Positions 35,003 through 42,663 of a stretch of 64,000 bases of DNA are shown piece by piece. The DNA comes from JADJPO01 sp046330955 (lineage in GTDB: Bacteria > Actinomycetota > Actinomycetes > Actinomycetales > Kineosporiaceae). The stretch spans positions 41,224 to 105,223 of the forward strand of contig JAXLRT010000022.1 of the NCBI GenBank assembly GCA_046330955.1, read 5' to 3'. The translations under genes were made by a program, and so were the position numbers. The first letter of the stretch is position 1. Each line of letters opens with the position of its first letter. The notes under the pieces were generated by a model. That model saw nothing but the letters and a program-made list of their open reading frames with translations, searched no databases and had not been told where the DNA came from.

Positions 35003-36348
35003 GACCCGAGACGGTAACGGCGCAGTAGCAGCAACGAGGCCAGCACCAGCGCGGCGGGCAGGGCCGAGAACCCCACCACGATCGCGGTGATCGCCGAGTC
35101 CGGTTGCGCCGCAGCGGCATCGGTGGACGAGACATACCCGCCCAGAGCCAGCAAGGCGCCGTACAGGCCTGGTCCGAGCGCCATGCCGAGGGTCTCGCCC
35201 GCCGTCCAGACGCCGGTGAACACCCCGACCCGGTTCTGCCCGGTGCGCGCCGCATCGGCGGCCGCGACGTCCGGCAACATCGCCAAGGGGAACAGCTGCG
35301 CCCCGGCGTACCCGACCCCGACCACCGCCACGGCCAGCAGGATCAGTGGCATCGGCAGGCTGCGGGCGAGCACCAGAGCCAGGGCGCCGGCGGCGAGTAC
35401 CAGCGCGGCGGCGGTGTAGCCGCGGCGCTTGCCGACCCGTCGTCCGAGACGTTCCCACAGCGGGGTGCACCCGATCGCAGGGGCCACGAAGGCCACGAAC
35501 AGCAGTGAGCCCGCGCCGGCATCGTGCAGCACCTGCCGGGCGATGTAGTCGACCCCGGCCAGCATCGAGCCGACCGCCAGCGCCTGGATCACGAAGGTGC
35601 CGAGCAGCGCCCGGTAGTCGCCGTCCGCGGCCACCAGGGCAAGTTGGCTGCGCAGGCTGCCGGTGGCGGCACGGACGGCGCCGGTGGGGGCGGCCCGGGT
35701 GCCCCACCAGGCGCCGAGGGCACCGGCCGCGATCAAGGCCGCGACGAACCCGCCCATCACCGCGTAGCCGCGGGCCGGCCCCACCTGGTTGCGGATCATC
35801 GGGGCCAGGCCACCGCTGACCAGGATCGCCACCGAGAGGACGGCGACCCGCCAGGTCATCAGCCGGGTGCGCTCGTCCGGGTCGTCGGTGATCTCGGCCG
35901 GCATGGCGACGTAGGGCACCTGGAAGAAGGCGTAGGCGGTGGCGCAGGCCAGGAACAGCACGGCCACCCACCCCGTCGCCAGCGCGCGGGGCGAGGCGGG
36001 GCCGGCGAACAGCAGCGCGAACGCCGCCGCCAGGGTGAGCCCGGCCCGCAGCAGGAAGGGCCGCCGTGGCCCTTGCGGGGAGGTCGAGTGGTCACTGATC
36101 CGGCCCGCGATCGGGTTGAGGACGACGTCCCACGCCTTCGGCGCGAACACGATCACCCCCGCCAGCGCGGCCGGGACGGCGAGCCGCTCGGTCAGGTAGG
36201 GCAGCAGCATGAGTCCCGGCACGGTGCCGAACGCCCCGGTGGCCACCCCGCCGAGGGCATAGCCACTGCGGACGCCGCGGGGTAGCGGGGACCCCGGCGG
36301 CAGCTCGGGCGAGGAGTCGAACCGGGCTGCGTCGTCCGGGGCTGGCAT
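34999..36348 (-). CDS. MFS transporter of the GPH (melibiose/glycoside-cation symporter) type
   Basis: The 449-residue protein has about 12 membrane helices. The GPH signature is VVLNPIAGRISDHSTSPQGPRRP after helix 2 (Asp in the cation site, R-x-G-R-R/K loop). Another typical loop is QVPYVAMPAEITDDPDERTRL. Substrates of the family include sugars, glycosides and drugs. Its coupling to the PLP lyase gene suggests that it supplies the enzyme's substrate. It reads away from leuA; the gap between them holds a repeat element and the leucine leader. Confidence 0.9.
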   Translation of the reverse strand: MPAPDDAARFDSSPELPPGSPLPRGVRSGYALGGVATGAFGTVPGLMLLPYLTERLAVPAALAGVIVFAPKAWDVVLNPIAGRISDHSTSPQGPRRPFLLRAGLTLAAAFALLFAGPASPRALATGWVAVLFLACATAYAFFQVPYVAMPAEITDDPDERTRLMTWRVAVLSVAILVSGGLAPMIRNQVGPARGYAVMGGFVAALIAAGALGAWWGTRAAPTGAVRAATGSLRSQLALVAADGDYRALLGTFVIQALAVGSMLAGVDYIARQVLHDAGAGSLLFVAFVAPAIGCTPLWERLGRRVGKRRGYTAAALVLAAGALALVLARSLPMPLILLAVAVVGVGYAGAQLFPLAMLPDVAAADAARTGQNRVGVFTGVWTAGETLGMALGPGLYGALLALGGYVSSTDAAAAQPDSAITAIVVGFSALPAALVLASLLLLRRYRLGS

Positions 36349-36367
36349 GCGCCCGGAGCGTAACCAA

Positions 36368-36480
36368 CCCGCTCATGCTCCGCAGGTGTCACGCCATACC
36401 GGCAAGACAAGCTTGTCTTGCGTCATCTGCGGAGCATGAGCGGGTCTCTGCGGAGCATGGGCAGGTTTGGTGGGGGCGTG
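36368..36480 (+). repeat. GCGGAGCATG dispersed element, locus B, with nested palindrome
   Basis: An 18-bp arm ACCCGCTCATGCTCCGCA (36368-36385) is exactly complementary to 36428-36445. A further direct copy lies at 36448-36468, followed by TTTGGTGGGGGCGTG. Between the arms is a 20-bp perfect palindrome (36402-36421, GCAAGACAAGCTTGTCTTGC). The order inverted copy, two direct copies, G-rich tract is the same as at 13244-13350. Confidence 0.8.
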
Positions 36481-36495
36481 TTGTACCGTGGTGGG

Positions 36496-36543
36496 GTGCG
36501 CGTGACGGGGCTGCTCCTTCGTCGCCGCGGCGGGGGCCTCTAG
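36496..36543 (+). CDS. Leucine leader peptide (attenuator) upstream of leuA
   Basis: A GTG-started frame of 15 codons encodes MRVTGLLLRRRGGGL and ends with TAG. Three Leu codons in a row plus a final Leu are the hallmark of a leucine-sensing leader, and a purine-rich GGTGGGG stretch lies directly before the start. It is 84 bases upstream of leuA. Ribosome stalling at the Leu codons under leucine shortage would change folding of the stem downstream. Leader-peptide attenuation of leuA is known in actinobacteria. Confidence 0.75.
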   Translation: MRVTGLLLRRRGGGL

Positions 36544-36562
36544 GCCGGTCCAACCGCCGCGG
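36525..36562 (+). promoter_or_regulatory. Attenuator stem downstream of and overlapping the leucine leader
   Basis: CCGCGGCGG (36525-36533) pairs perfectly with CCGCCGCGG (36554-36562). It competes with a small inner hairpin, GGCC-TCTA-GGCC (36535-36546), that contains the leader stop codon. A ribosome stalled at the Leu codons (36511-36519) would cover the 5' arm of the large stem or reach it. The exact antiterminator is not resolved, and a third short hairpin lies at 36591-36604. Confidence 0.6.
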
Positions 36563-36627
36563 GGGATTCGCGCGTGCCGGCCGCCGTCCTGATTCGACCG
36601 AATCACGCACCCGTGAGGCGAAGACCC

Positions 36628-38385
36628 ATGAACAACACCCAGCAACCGTCCGGCATGCCCATTCACCGGTACCAGCCGTTCCACGAGCAGATCACCGTCG
36701 AGTTGCCCGACCGCACCTGGCCGACCAAGCGCATCACCCGCGCCCCGCAGTGGGCGGCCGTGGACCTGCGCGACGGCAACCAGGCCCTGATCGATCCCAT
36801 GAGCCCCGAGCGCAAGCGCCGCATGTTCGAGCTGCTGGTGCGCATGGGCTACAAGGAGATCGAGGTCGGCTTCCCCTCCGCGAGCCAGACCGACTTCGAC
36901 TTCGTCCGACAGCTGATCGAGGACGACCTGATCCCGGACGACGTGGTCATCCAGGTACTGACCCAGGCCCGCGACCACCTGATCGAGCGAACCTACGAGT
37001 CGATCAAGGGCGCCGAGCAGGCCATCGTGCACCTGTACAACTCCACCTCGGTGTTGCAGCGCCGCGTCGTCTTCGGCTTGGACATGGACGGCATCGTCGA
37101 CATCGCCACCGAGGGCGCGCGGCTGTGTATGAAACTGGGTGACCAGGCCGAGGCCGAGGGCACCCGGGTGTTCTTCGAGTACTCGCCCGAGTCCTACACC
37201 GGCACCGAGCTGGAGTTCGCCGCGCGCGTCAGCAACGAGGTGCTGAACGTCTTCGAGCCGGCGCCGGACCGCAAGGTGATCATCAACTTGCCGGCCACGG
37301 TCGAGATGGCCACCCCCAACGTCTACGCCGACTCGATCGAGTGGATGCACCGCCACCTGGCCCACCGCGAGAACGTCACCCTGTCGCTGCACCCGCACAA
37401 CGACCGCGGCACGGCGGTGGCCGCGGCCGAGCTGGGGTTCATGGCCGGCGCCGACCGGATCGAGGGCTGCCTGTTCGGCAACGGTGAGCGCACCGGCAAC
37501 GTCTGCCTGGTGACCCTGGGCCTGAACCTGTTCAGCCAGGGCATCGACCCGATGATCGACTTCAGCGACATCGACGAGATCCGCCGCACCGTCGAGTACG
37601 TCAACCAGCTGAAGGTGCCTGAGCGCCACCCCTACGGCGGTGACCTGGTCTACACGGCGTTCTCCGGCTCGCACCAGGACGCGATCAAGAAGGGCCTGGA
37701 GGCGCTGAAGCGGGACGCCGACGCCGCCGGGGTGCCCGTCGACGAGTTCACCTGGGGCGTGCCGTACCTGCCCATCGACCCCAAGGACGTCGGGCGCAGC
37801 TACGAGGCCGTGATCCGGGTGAACAGCCAGTCCGGCAAGGGCGGCGTGGCCTACCTGATGAAGCACGAGTACAACCTCGACCTGCCGCGCCGGTTGCAGA
37901 TCGAGTTCAGCCAGGTGATCCAGCAGCACACCGACGACGCCGGGGGAGAGGTCGCCCCGGCCGACATGTGGCGGATCTTCGCCGACGAGTACCTGCCCTC
38001 GGACACCGAGCCGTGGGGCCGGTTCCGGGTGCGGGGCATGCGAGTGACCAGCGACGACGCCGGTGTCGACCACCTGTCGGTGGACGTCGAGGACCACACC
38101 CGCCCGGACGGCGACCAGCTGGTGCACCTGGAGGGCCACGCCAACGGTCCGATCAGTGCCTTCGTGCAGGCGATCGCCCAGTTGGACATCGACGTCCGCG
38201 TGCTGGACTACTCCGAGCACGCGATGAGCGCCGGTGGGGACGCCACCGCGGCCGCCTTCGTCGAGTGCGCGGTGGGCGAGCGGGTGCTCTGGGGCGTCGG
38301 CATCGACCCGAACATCGTGCGGGCCTCGCTGAAGGCGATCGTCTCGGCGGTCAACCGCTCGATCGGGCGGTCCGTCACCGCCTGA
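36628..38385 (+). CDS. leuA: 2-isopropylmalate synthase
   Basis: The 585-residue protein condenses acetyl-CoA with 2-ketoisovalerate, the first step of leucine synthesis. The HMGL-like TIM barrel holds DLRDGNQALIDPM with the metal Asp, the HxH-type LHPHNDRGTAVAA, and GNGERTGN. The C-terminal allosteric LeuA dimer domain (from about 460) binds leucine. Length and motifs fit the type II, actinobacterial form. ATG 36628 follows a GTGAGGCG site. Expression is probably controlled by the leader peptide upstream. Confidence 0.98.
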   Translation: MNNTQQPSGMPIHRYQPFHEQITVELPDRTWPTKRITRAPQWAAVDLRDGNQALIDPMSPERKRRMFELLVRMGYKEIEVGFPSASQTDFDFVRQLIEDDLIPDDVVIQVLTQARDHLIERTYESIKGAEQAIVHLYNSTSVLQRRVVFGLDMDGIVDIATEGARLCMKLGDQAEAEGTRVFFEYSPESYTGTELEFAARVSNEVLNVFEPAPDRKVIINLPATVEMATPNVYADSIEWMHRHLAHRENVTLSLHPHNDRGTAVAAAELGFMAGADRIEGCLFGNGERTGNVCLVTLGLNLFSQGIDPMIDFSDIDEIRRTVEYVNQLKVPERHPYGGDLVYTAFSGSHQDAIKKGLEALKRDADAAGVPVDEFTWGVPYLPIDPKDVGRSYEAVIRVNSQSGKGGVAYLMKHEYNLDLPRRLQIEFSQVIQQHTDDAGGEVAPADMWRIFADEYLPSDTEPWGRFRVRGMRVTSDDAGVDHLSVDVEDHTRPDGDQLVHLEGHANGPISAFVQAIAQLDIDVRVLDYSEHAMSAGGDATAAAFVECAVGERVLWGVGIDPNIVRASLKAIVSAVNRSIGRSVTA

Positions 38386-38394
38386 CCAACCCTT

Positions 38395-38448
38395 GATCAG
38401 GTGATCCGTGCCGTCCGTCCTACGGCGCCGTGCACGGATCACCTGATC
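38395..38448 (+). terminator. Long stem-loop between leuA and recO
   Basis: A 17-bp perfect inverted repeat (GATCAGGTGATCCGTGC at 38395-38411, complement at 38432-38448) with a 20-base loop starts 9 bases after the leuA stop. It is well placed to terminate leuA transcription, though no U-tract follows. It could also be a palindromic element of the kind seen at 20769. Confidence 0.6.
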
Positions 38449-38504
38449 TCGGCGGGTTGTGGCGCGGCGGCGTCGCCGTCGTGGATCGCAGGGGACAATG
38501 AGGC

Positions 38505-39233
38505 GTGCCGCTCTATCGTGACGAGGCGGTCGTCCTGCGGACCCAGAAGCTGGGCGAGGCCGACCGCATCATCACGTTCCTGACCCGCGAGCGAGGCCGG
38601 GTGCGTGCCGTGGCCAAGGGGGTGCGCAAGACCAGCTCGCGCCTCGGCGGCCGGGTCGAGCCGTTCATGCAGGTCGACATCCAGCTCTACGAGGGCCGAT
38701 CGCTCGACATCGTCAACCAGGTCGAGACGATCGGTGCCTACGGGTTGGGGATCGCCGGGGACTACGGCCGATACACGGCCGGGACGGCGATGCTCGAGAC
38801 CACCGAGCGGCTCACGGAGACCGAGGGCGAACCGTCGTTGCAGCTCTACCTGCTGCTGGTCGGTGGCCTGCGCAGCCTGGCGACCGGTGAGCACGACGCC
38901 GGGTTGATCCTGGACGCCTTCCTGCTGCGGGCGCTCGCCGTGGCCGGCTGGGCGCCGTCCTTCACCGACTGCGCCCGCTGCGGCGAGCCGGGGCCACACC
39001 GGGCGTTCGCCATCGCCTCCGGAGGCTCGGTCTGCCCGGCCTGCCGGCCCTCGGTGGCCACCGCGCCCCACGTGCTGACGCTGGAGCTGCTGGCGGCCCT
39101 GCTGTCGGGCGACTGGGACGTCGCGGATGCCGCCGAGGAACGTCACCGCCGTGAGGCGAGCGGGATCACGGCCGCCTACCTGCAGTGGCACCTGGAACGG
39201 CAGGTGCGCTCGCTGCGACTCGTGGAACGGTGA
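38505..39233 (+). CDS. recO: DNA repair protein RecO
   Basis: The 242-residue protein has the N-terminal OB fold typical of RecO (YRDEAVVLRTQKLGEADRII, LTRERGRVRAVAKGVRKTSS). A helical domain follows with a zinc site, CARCG and CPAC about 20 residues apart. RecO loads RecA onto SSB-coated DNA with RecR. GTG 38505 is preceded by a weak GAGG. Its place between leuA and uppS is a standard actinobacterial order. Confidence 0.97.
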   Translation: MPLYRDEAVVLRTQKLGEADRIITFLTRERGRVRAVAKGVRKTSSRLGGRVEPFMQVDIQLYEGRSLDIVNQVETIGAYGLGIAGDYGRYTAGTAMLETTERLTETEGEPSLQLYLLLVGGLRSLATGEHDAGLILDAFLLRALAVAGWAPSFTDCARCGEPGPHRAFAIASGGSVCPACRPSVATAPHVLTLELLAALLSGDWDVADAAEERHRREASGITAAYLQWHLERQVRSLRLVER

Positions 39234-39285
39234 GCGGCACACGGTCCTCGAAGGGGTAATTGGGACCTTTTACCCGTTCGTCCCG

Positions 39286-39301
39286 TGTGATCTACCGCTC
39301 A
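39286..39301. promoter_or_regulatory. CRP/GlxR-like candidate site upstream of acetate transporter
   Basis: TGTGA-TCTACC-GCTCA agrees with the actinobacterial Crp/GlxR consensus TGTGA-N2-TA-N2-TCACA at 10 of 12 defined positions. It lies in the 207-base gap before the acetate transporter gene, whose homologues are under cAMP-dependent control in some corynebacteria. The rest of this gap shows only a weak GGGTAA/TTACCC hairpin near 39255. Confidence 0.35.
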
Positions 39302-39440
39302 TCTGATCGGTGCGCCGTCAGCCCGTCGACCACAGCGAGCGGGTGACCGTTCGACGATCCCTAGGACCCTGTACCCAGTCGGTCTCGGGACGGTGGGGAA
39401 ACCCTGGGCGCACAGACGCTGTCGACGAGAGGCCGTTGAG

Positions 39441-40109
39441 ATGGCTACTTCCGCAACCGCTTCCACCGGAAATCCGACGAACGAGAGCCCTCTCGACGTC
39501 CGGGTCTCCACCCTGCCCGAACAGGTTCCCTTCACTGCCCGGGTCGCCGACCCCGGTCCGCTCGGGCTGGCCTGTTTCGCTCTGACCACCTTCGTCCTGT
39601 CCTGCTTCAACGCCGGGCTGTTCCCGGCCACCGTCAAGCCTGTCGTCTTCGGCCTGGCGCTGTTCTACGGCGGCGCCGTCCAGGTGCTCGCCGGCCTGGT
39701 CGAGTACGTCAAGGGCAACACCTTCGGTGGCACCGCCTTCTGCTCCTACGGCGCCTTCTGGATGGCCTTCTGGTACCTCAGCACCCACCTGAGCCTGATG
39801 GAGAAGGCCCAGAAGGGTGACATCGGCAGGGGTGTGGGGCTGTTCCTGCTCGGCTGGACGATCTTCACCGCCTACATGTTCGTCACCTCCTTCCGCACCA
39901 GTGGCGCGCTCGTCATCACGTTCGCCTTCCTGACTGCCGCGTTCATCGCCCTGACCATCGGCGACCTGAACGAGATGGCCGGGGCCACCAAGCTCGGCGG
40001 GTGGCTCGGTATCATCACCGCCTTCCTGGCCTGGTACGCCTCGTTCGCCGGTGTCATGAACGCGACCGCCGGCCGCGTCGTCCTGCCCGTCATGCCGATG
40101 AAGAAGTAG
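39441..40109 (+). CDS. Acetate/succinate transporter, GPR1/FUN34/YaaH (SatP) family
   Basis: The 222-residue protein has a short polar N-terminus, the family motif (N/D)PxPLGL as DPGPLGLACFALTTF, and about six membrane helices. Conserved elements include CSYGAFWMAFW and the aromatic-rich ITAFLAWYASFAGVMN. Members move acetate or succinate with protons, or form hexameric channels. ATG 39441 has GAGAGG 8 bases upstream. The gene interrupts the usual recO-uppS neighbourhood. Confidence 0.92.
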   Translation: MATSATASTGNPTNESPLDVRVSTLPEQVPFTARVADPGPLGLACFALTTFVLSCFNAGLFPATVKPVVFGLALFYGGAVQVLAGLVEYVKGNTFGGTAFCSYGAFWMAFWYLSTHLSLMEKAQKGDIGRGVGLFLLGWTIFTAYMFVTSFRTSGALVITFAFLTAAFIALTIGDLNEMAGATKLGGWLGIITAFLAWYASFAGVMNATAGRVVLPVMPMKK

Positions 40110-40136
40110 TTCTCTCGGCTGGTTCCCAACACCATC

Positions 40137-40170
40137 GGGGCCGGGCGCGTCATCGGACGCGCCCGGCCCC
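40137..40170 (+). terminator. Strong GC hairpin after the acetate transporter gene
   Basis: A 15-bp perfect stem (40137-40151 with 40156-40170) closes a tetraloop ATCG, starting 27 bases after the stop codon. It is a good intrinsic terminator stem for a GC-rich actinobacterium, although the U-tract is missing. Confidence 0.8.
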
Positions 40171-40219
40171 TCGGCTTCGGGCACCGGAACGGGGTGCCGG
40201 GCGTGGCAGGCTGCATCCT

Positions 40220-41062
40220 GTGAGAGCTCGCACCCCTCGGCGCGCACCGGTCCCCAGCCGCGAGGCGGTCATCGCGCCGCCCGCGCACCCCTCCGGAGCG
40301 AGGCCGCCCAGCATCCCGCCCGAGTTCGTGCCGCAGCACGTCGCGATCGTCATGGACGGCAACGGGCGCTGGGCCAATGCCCGCGGTCTGCCCCGTACCA
40401 AGGGCCACGAGATGGGTGAGGCGGCGCTGCTCGATGTCGTGGCCGGAGCGATCGAGATCGGCGTCAAGCACATCTCGGCGTATGCCTTCTCGACCGAGAA
40501 CTGGCGGCGTTCGCCCGACGAGGTCCGCTTCCTGATGGGCTTCAACCGCGATGTCATCCGCCGCCGTCGCGACCAGATGCACGACTGGGGGGTCCGGGTG
40601 CGCTGGGCCGGTCGCCGTCCGCGGCTGTGGCGCAGTGTCATCACCGAACTCGAGGCCGCCGAGGAACTCACCCGGCACAACGACGTCGCCACGCTCACCA
40701 TGTGCGTCAACTACGGCGGCCGAGCCGAGATCGCCGACGCGGCCCGCGCCATCGCCGTCGAGGTGGCCGCCGGTCGGCTCGACCCGCAGCGGGTCGACGA
40801 ACGCACCGTGGCGCGTTTCCTGGACGAGCCCGAGCTGCCCGATGTCGACATGTTCCTGCGCACCTCGGGTGAGCAACGCACGTCGAACTTCATGCTCTGG
40901 CAAGCTGCCTATGCCGAGCTGGTCTTCATGGACGTGTTGTGGCCGGACGTCGACCGGCGCGTGCTGTGGCGCGCCGTGGAGGAGTACGCCTCACGAGACC
41001 GGCGCTACGGCGGTGCGGTGGACGCCGCGACCCAGTCGACCCGGTCGACCCGTTCGACCTAG
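40220..41062 (+). CDS. uppS: Isoprenyl (undecaprenyl/decaprenyl) diphosphate synthase
   Basis: The 280-residue cis-prenyltransferase elongates farnesyl diphosphate to the C50-C55 lipid carrier of cell-wall synthesis. The active-site loop VAIVMDGNGRWA has the catalytic Asp at 46. Substrate Args occur in RTSGEQRTSNFMLWQAAYAEL, and the C-terminal RRYGG is present. The N-terminal 35 residues are a variable polar tail, as in actinobacterial homologues. The stop codon shares the bases CTAG with the convergent zur stop. Confidence 0.96.
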   Translation: MRARTPRRAPVPSREAVIAPPAHPSGARPPSIPPEFVPQHVAIVMDGNGRWANARGLPRTKGHEMGEAALLDVVAGAIEIGVKHISAYAFSTENWRRSPDEVRFLMGFNRDVIRRRRDQMHDWGVRVRWAGRRPRLWRSVITELEAAEELTRHNDVATLTMCVNYGGRAEIADAARAIAVEVAAGRLDPQRVDERTVARFLDEPELPDVDMFLRTSGEQRTSNFMLWQAAYAELVFMDVLWPDVDRRVLWRAVEEYASRDRRYGGAVDAATQSTRSTRST

Positions 41063-41442
41063 TCGTCGGCCTCGTCCGGGCATGCGCTGCAGGTGCCCTC
41101 GAGTTCGATCACGTGCTCGACGCCGCGAAACCCGTTGCGTACCGCCAGCTCGTGCACCCACCGTTCGACGACGGTGGCGTCCAGTTCCACCGTGGCGCCA
41201 CAGCGACGGCAGGTCAGGTGGTGATGGTGCCCGGCGGTGCCACACCACCGGTAACGCACCTCGCCCCCGGCCGACCGCACCGTGTCGACCTGACCCGCCG
41301 ATTCCAGGGTGGTCAGGGTGCGGTAGACCGTGGCCAGGCCGATCCCCGACCCGGCGGAACGCATCCTGGCGTGCAGCTCCTGGGCCGACAGGAAGGTGGC
41401 CTCGGTGCGCAGGGCGGCCAGCACGTCGTCCCGGCGACTCAT
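41059..41442 (-). CDS. zur: Fur-family metal regulator, probably Zur
   Basis: The 127-residue protein has the Fur winged helix (LSAQELHARMRSAGSGIGLATVYRTLTTLE) and the metal-binding dimer domain with GHHHHLTCRRCG and a terminal CSAC zinc clasp. The tight linkage to a ZIP transporter (ATGA overlap) and the Zur-like operator before the operon favour zinc sensing over iron. Loss of zinc would release the operator at 42177-42197 and induce uptake. Confidence 0.88.
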   Translation of the reverse strand: MSRRDDVLAALRTEATFLSAQELHARMRSAGSGIGLATVYRTLTTLESAGQVDTVRSAGGEVRYRWCGTAGHHHHLTCRRCGATVELDATVVERWVHELAVRNGFRGVEHVIELEGTCSACPDEADD

Positions 41443-42161
41443 GACAGCCCGATCACGGCACCGATGAACACGATGCCACCGCCGGTGGTGAGCATGGTCA
41501 GGCGCGTCGGGTGGCGGGCGTGTGCCTCGGGCAGGATGTCTCCGGTGGCCAGGTAGAGCAGGAACCCGGCGAAGAAGCCCAGGTAGTGGCCCAGAACGAC
41601 GTCGGGAACCTCGAAGAACAGCGTGGCGGCGGCACCGAGCAGCGGCGCGGCGGCGTCGAGCGCCAGCATGGCGCGCGCCCGAGCCGTGCTGTTGCCGTGG
41701 CGCAGCATGAGCGAGACGGTGTTCAGCCCGTCGGCGAAGTCGTGGGCGATCACCGCCAGGGACACCGCGATCCCCACGGCGAAGGTGCTCTGGAAGGCCA
41801 GGCCGACGCCGACGCCGTCCAGGAACGAGTGCACGATCAAGGTGGCGGCCGCCGCGACGCCGAGCACCGGGGCGTGGTGGTGCTCGCCGTACTCGTGCTC
41901 GTGGTGCAGTCCGACCGCCCGCTCGACCAGGTGCAGCACGCTGAAACCCGCCAGGAAGGCGATCGCCACGCTGGGCAGGTTGAACAGGGTGGCGTCGCGG
42001 GTGAGCTCGTACGCCTCGGGCAGCAACTCGAAGGCCACCAGGCCGAGCAGGACACCGCCGGTGAACCCGAGTACCAGGTGCAGTCGATCGCGGTAGCGCA
42101 GCGCGACCAGCCCGCCGATGGCGGTGGACACCACGGTGATCGCGGCGACGAGGACGACCAT
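41439..42161 (-). CDS. ZIP-family metal transporter
   Basis: The 240-residue protein has about seven or eight membrane helices. The ZIP metal-binding motifs are in helices 4 and 5: HSFLDGVGVG and HDFADGLN. A histidine-rich cytoplasmic loop, LHHEHEYGEHHHAP, is present. It likely imports zinc. It is the first gene of an operon with the Fur-family regulator, and the Zur-like box lies 15 bases upstream of its start. Confidence 0.92.
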   Translation of the reverse strand: MVVLVAAITVVSTAIGGLVALRYRDRLHLVLGFTGGVLLGLVAFELLPEAYELTRDATLFNLPSVAIAFLAGFSVLHLVERAVGLHHEHEYGEHHHAPVLGVAAAATLIVHSFLDGVGVGLAFQSTFAVGIAVSLAVIAHDFADGLNTVSLMLRHGNSTARARAMLALDAAAPLLGAAATLFFEVPDVVLGHYLGFFAGFLLYLATGDILPEAHARHPTRLTMLTTGGGIVFIGAVIGLS

Positions 42162-42176
42162 GTGCGCAGCCTAGCG

Positions 42177-42197
42177 TGAGAATGAGAATCATTCTCG
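42177..42197. promoter_or_regulatory. Zur/Fur box
   Basis: The 21 bases TGAGAATGAGAA-TCATTCTCG agree at 17 positions with the mycobacterial Zur operator TGATAATGATAA-TCATTTTCA. The site sits immediately upstream of the zip-zur operon and upstream of the divergent ABM-domain gene. It explains metal-responsive autoregulation. Confidence 0.8.
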
Positions 42198-42232
42198 TCA
42201 AGGTGGCCGACGCGACTGGGTACGGTGGGCCA

Positions 42233-42574
42233 GTGCTGGTGATGACCCGATACGTCGTACCCACCGAGGACGCCGCGGAGTTCCGGGCGCTCGCCGTCCC
42301 GGCCCTGACGGTGTTGACCGGCCAGACCGGCTGCACCAGTGGTCACCTCGGCCGCAATGTCGACGACCCGACGCTGTGGACGCTGACCACCACGTGGCGC
42401 ACGGTGGGGGACTACCGCCGCGCGCTGTCCGCCTACGACGTCAAACTGCACGCCGTCCCGTTGATGTACCGGGCGATCGACGAGCCCACCGCCTACGAGG
42501 ACCTGCAGACCTGGACGCCGGAGCGTGGCCTGCTCGCGCACACATCGGATCGAGCCGAGGGCACGCGCGAGTAG
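42233..42574 (+). CDS. Antibiotic biosynthesis monooxygenase (ABM) domain protein
   Basis: The small 113-residue protein is a dimeric alpha/beta barrel of the ABM type (MTRYVVPTEDAAEFRALAVPAL, TLWTLTTTWRTVGDYRRALS). Members act as heme-degrading or quinone-forming monooxygenases or have no known activity. The frame is open back to 42176, but that start would lie inside the Zur box; GTG 42233 or ATG 42242 is more likely. It may be zinc-regulated from the shared operator (inference). Confidence 0.75.
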   Translation: MLVMTRYVVPTEDAAEFRALAVPALTVLTGQTGCTSGHLGRNVDDPTLWTLTTTWRTVGDYRRALSAYDVKLHAVPLMYRAIDEPTAYEDLQTWTPERGLLAHTSDRAEGTRE

Positions 42575-42593
42575 CCTTGCCCTGTTGTGCCCA

Positions 42594-42632
42594 TGATCCC
42601 GACCACTGATCCCGACCACTGATCCCGACCAC
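42594..42632 (+). repeat. 13-bp tandem repeat, three units, before glyS
   Basis: TGATCCCGACCAC occurs three times head to tail (42594, 42607, 42620). It lies 32 bases upstream of the glyS start, in the 5' untranslated region. Slippage could change leader length. No T-box structure is apparent here. Confidence 0.9.
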
Positions 42633-42663
42633 CGACACCCAGCCGGATGGAGCCCTGTTCACC

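Noticed and set aside
42176..42232. Upstream start of the ABM-domain gene at GTG 42176
   Set aside because: This start would lie inside the Zur box and add residues not typical of ABM proteins; later starts are more plausible.
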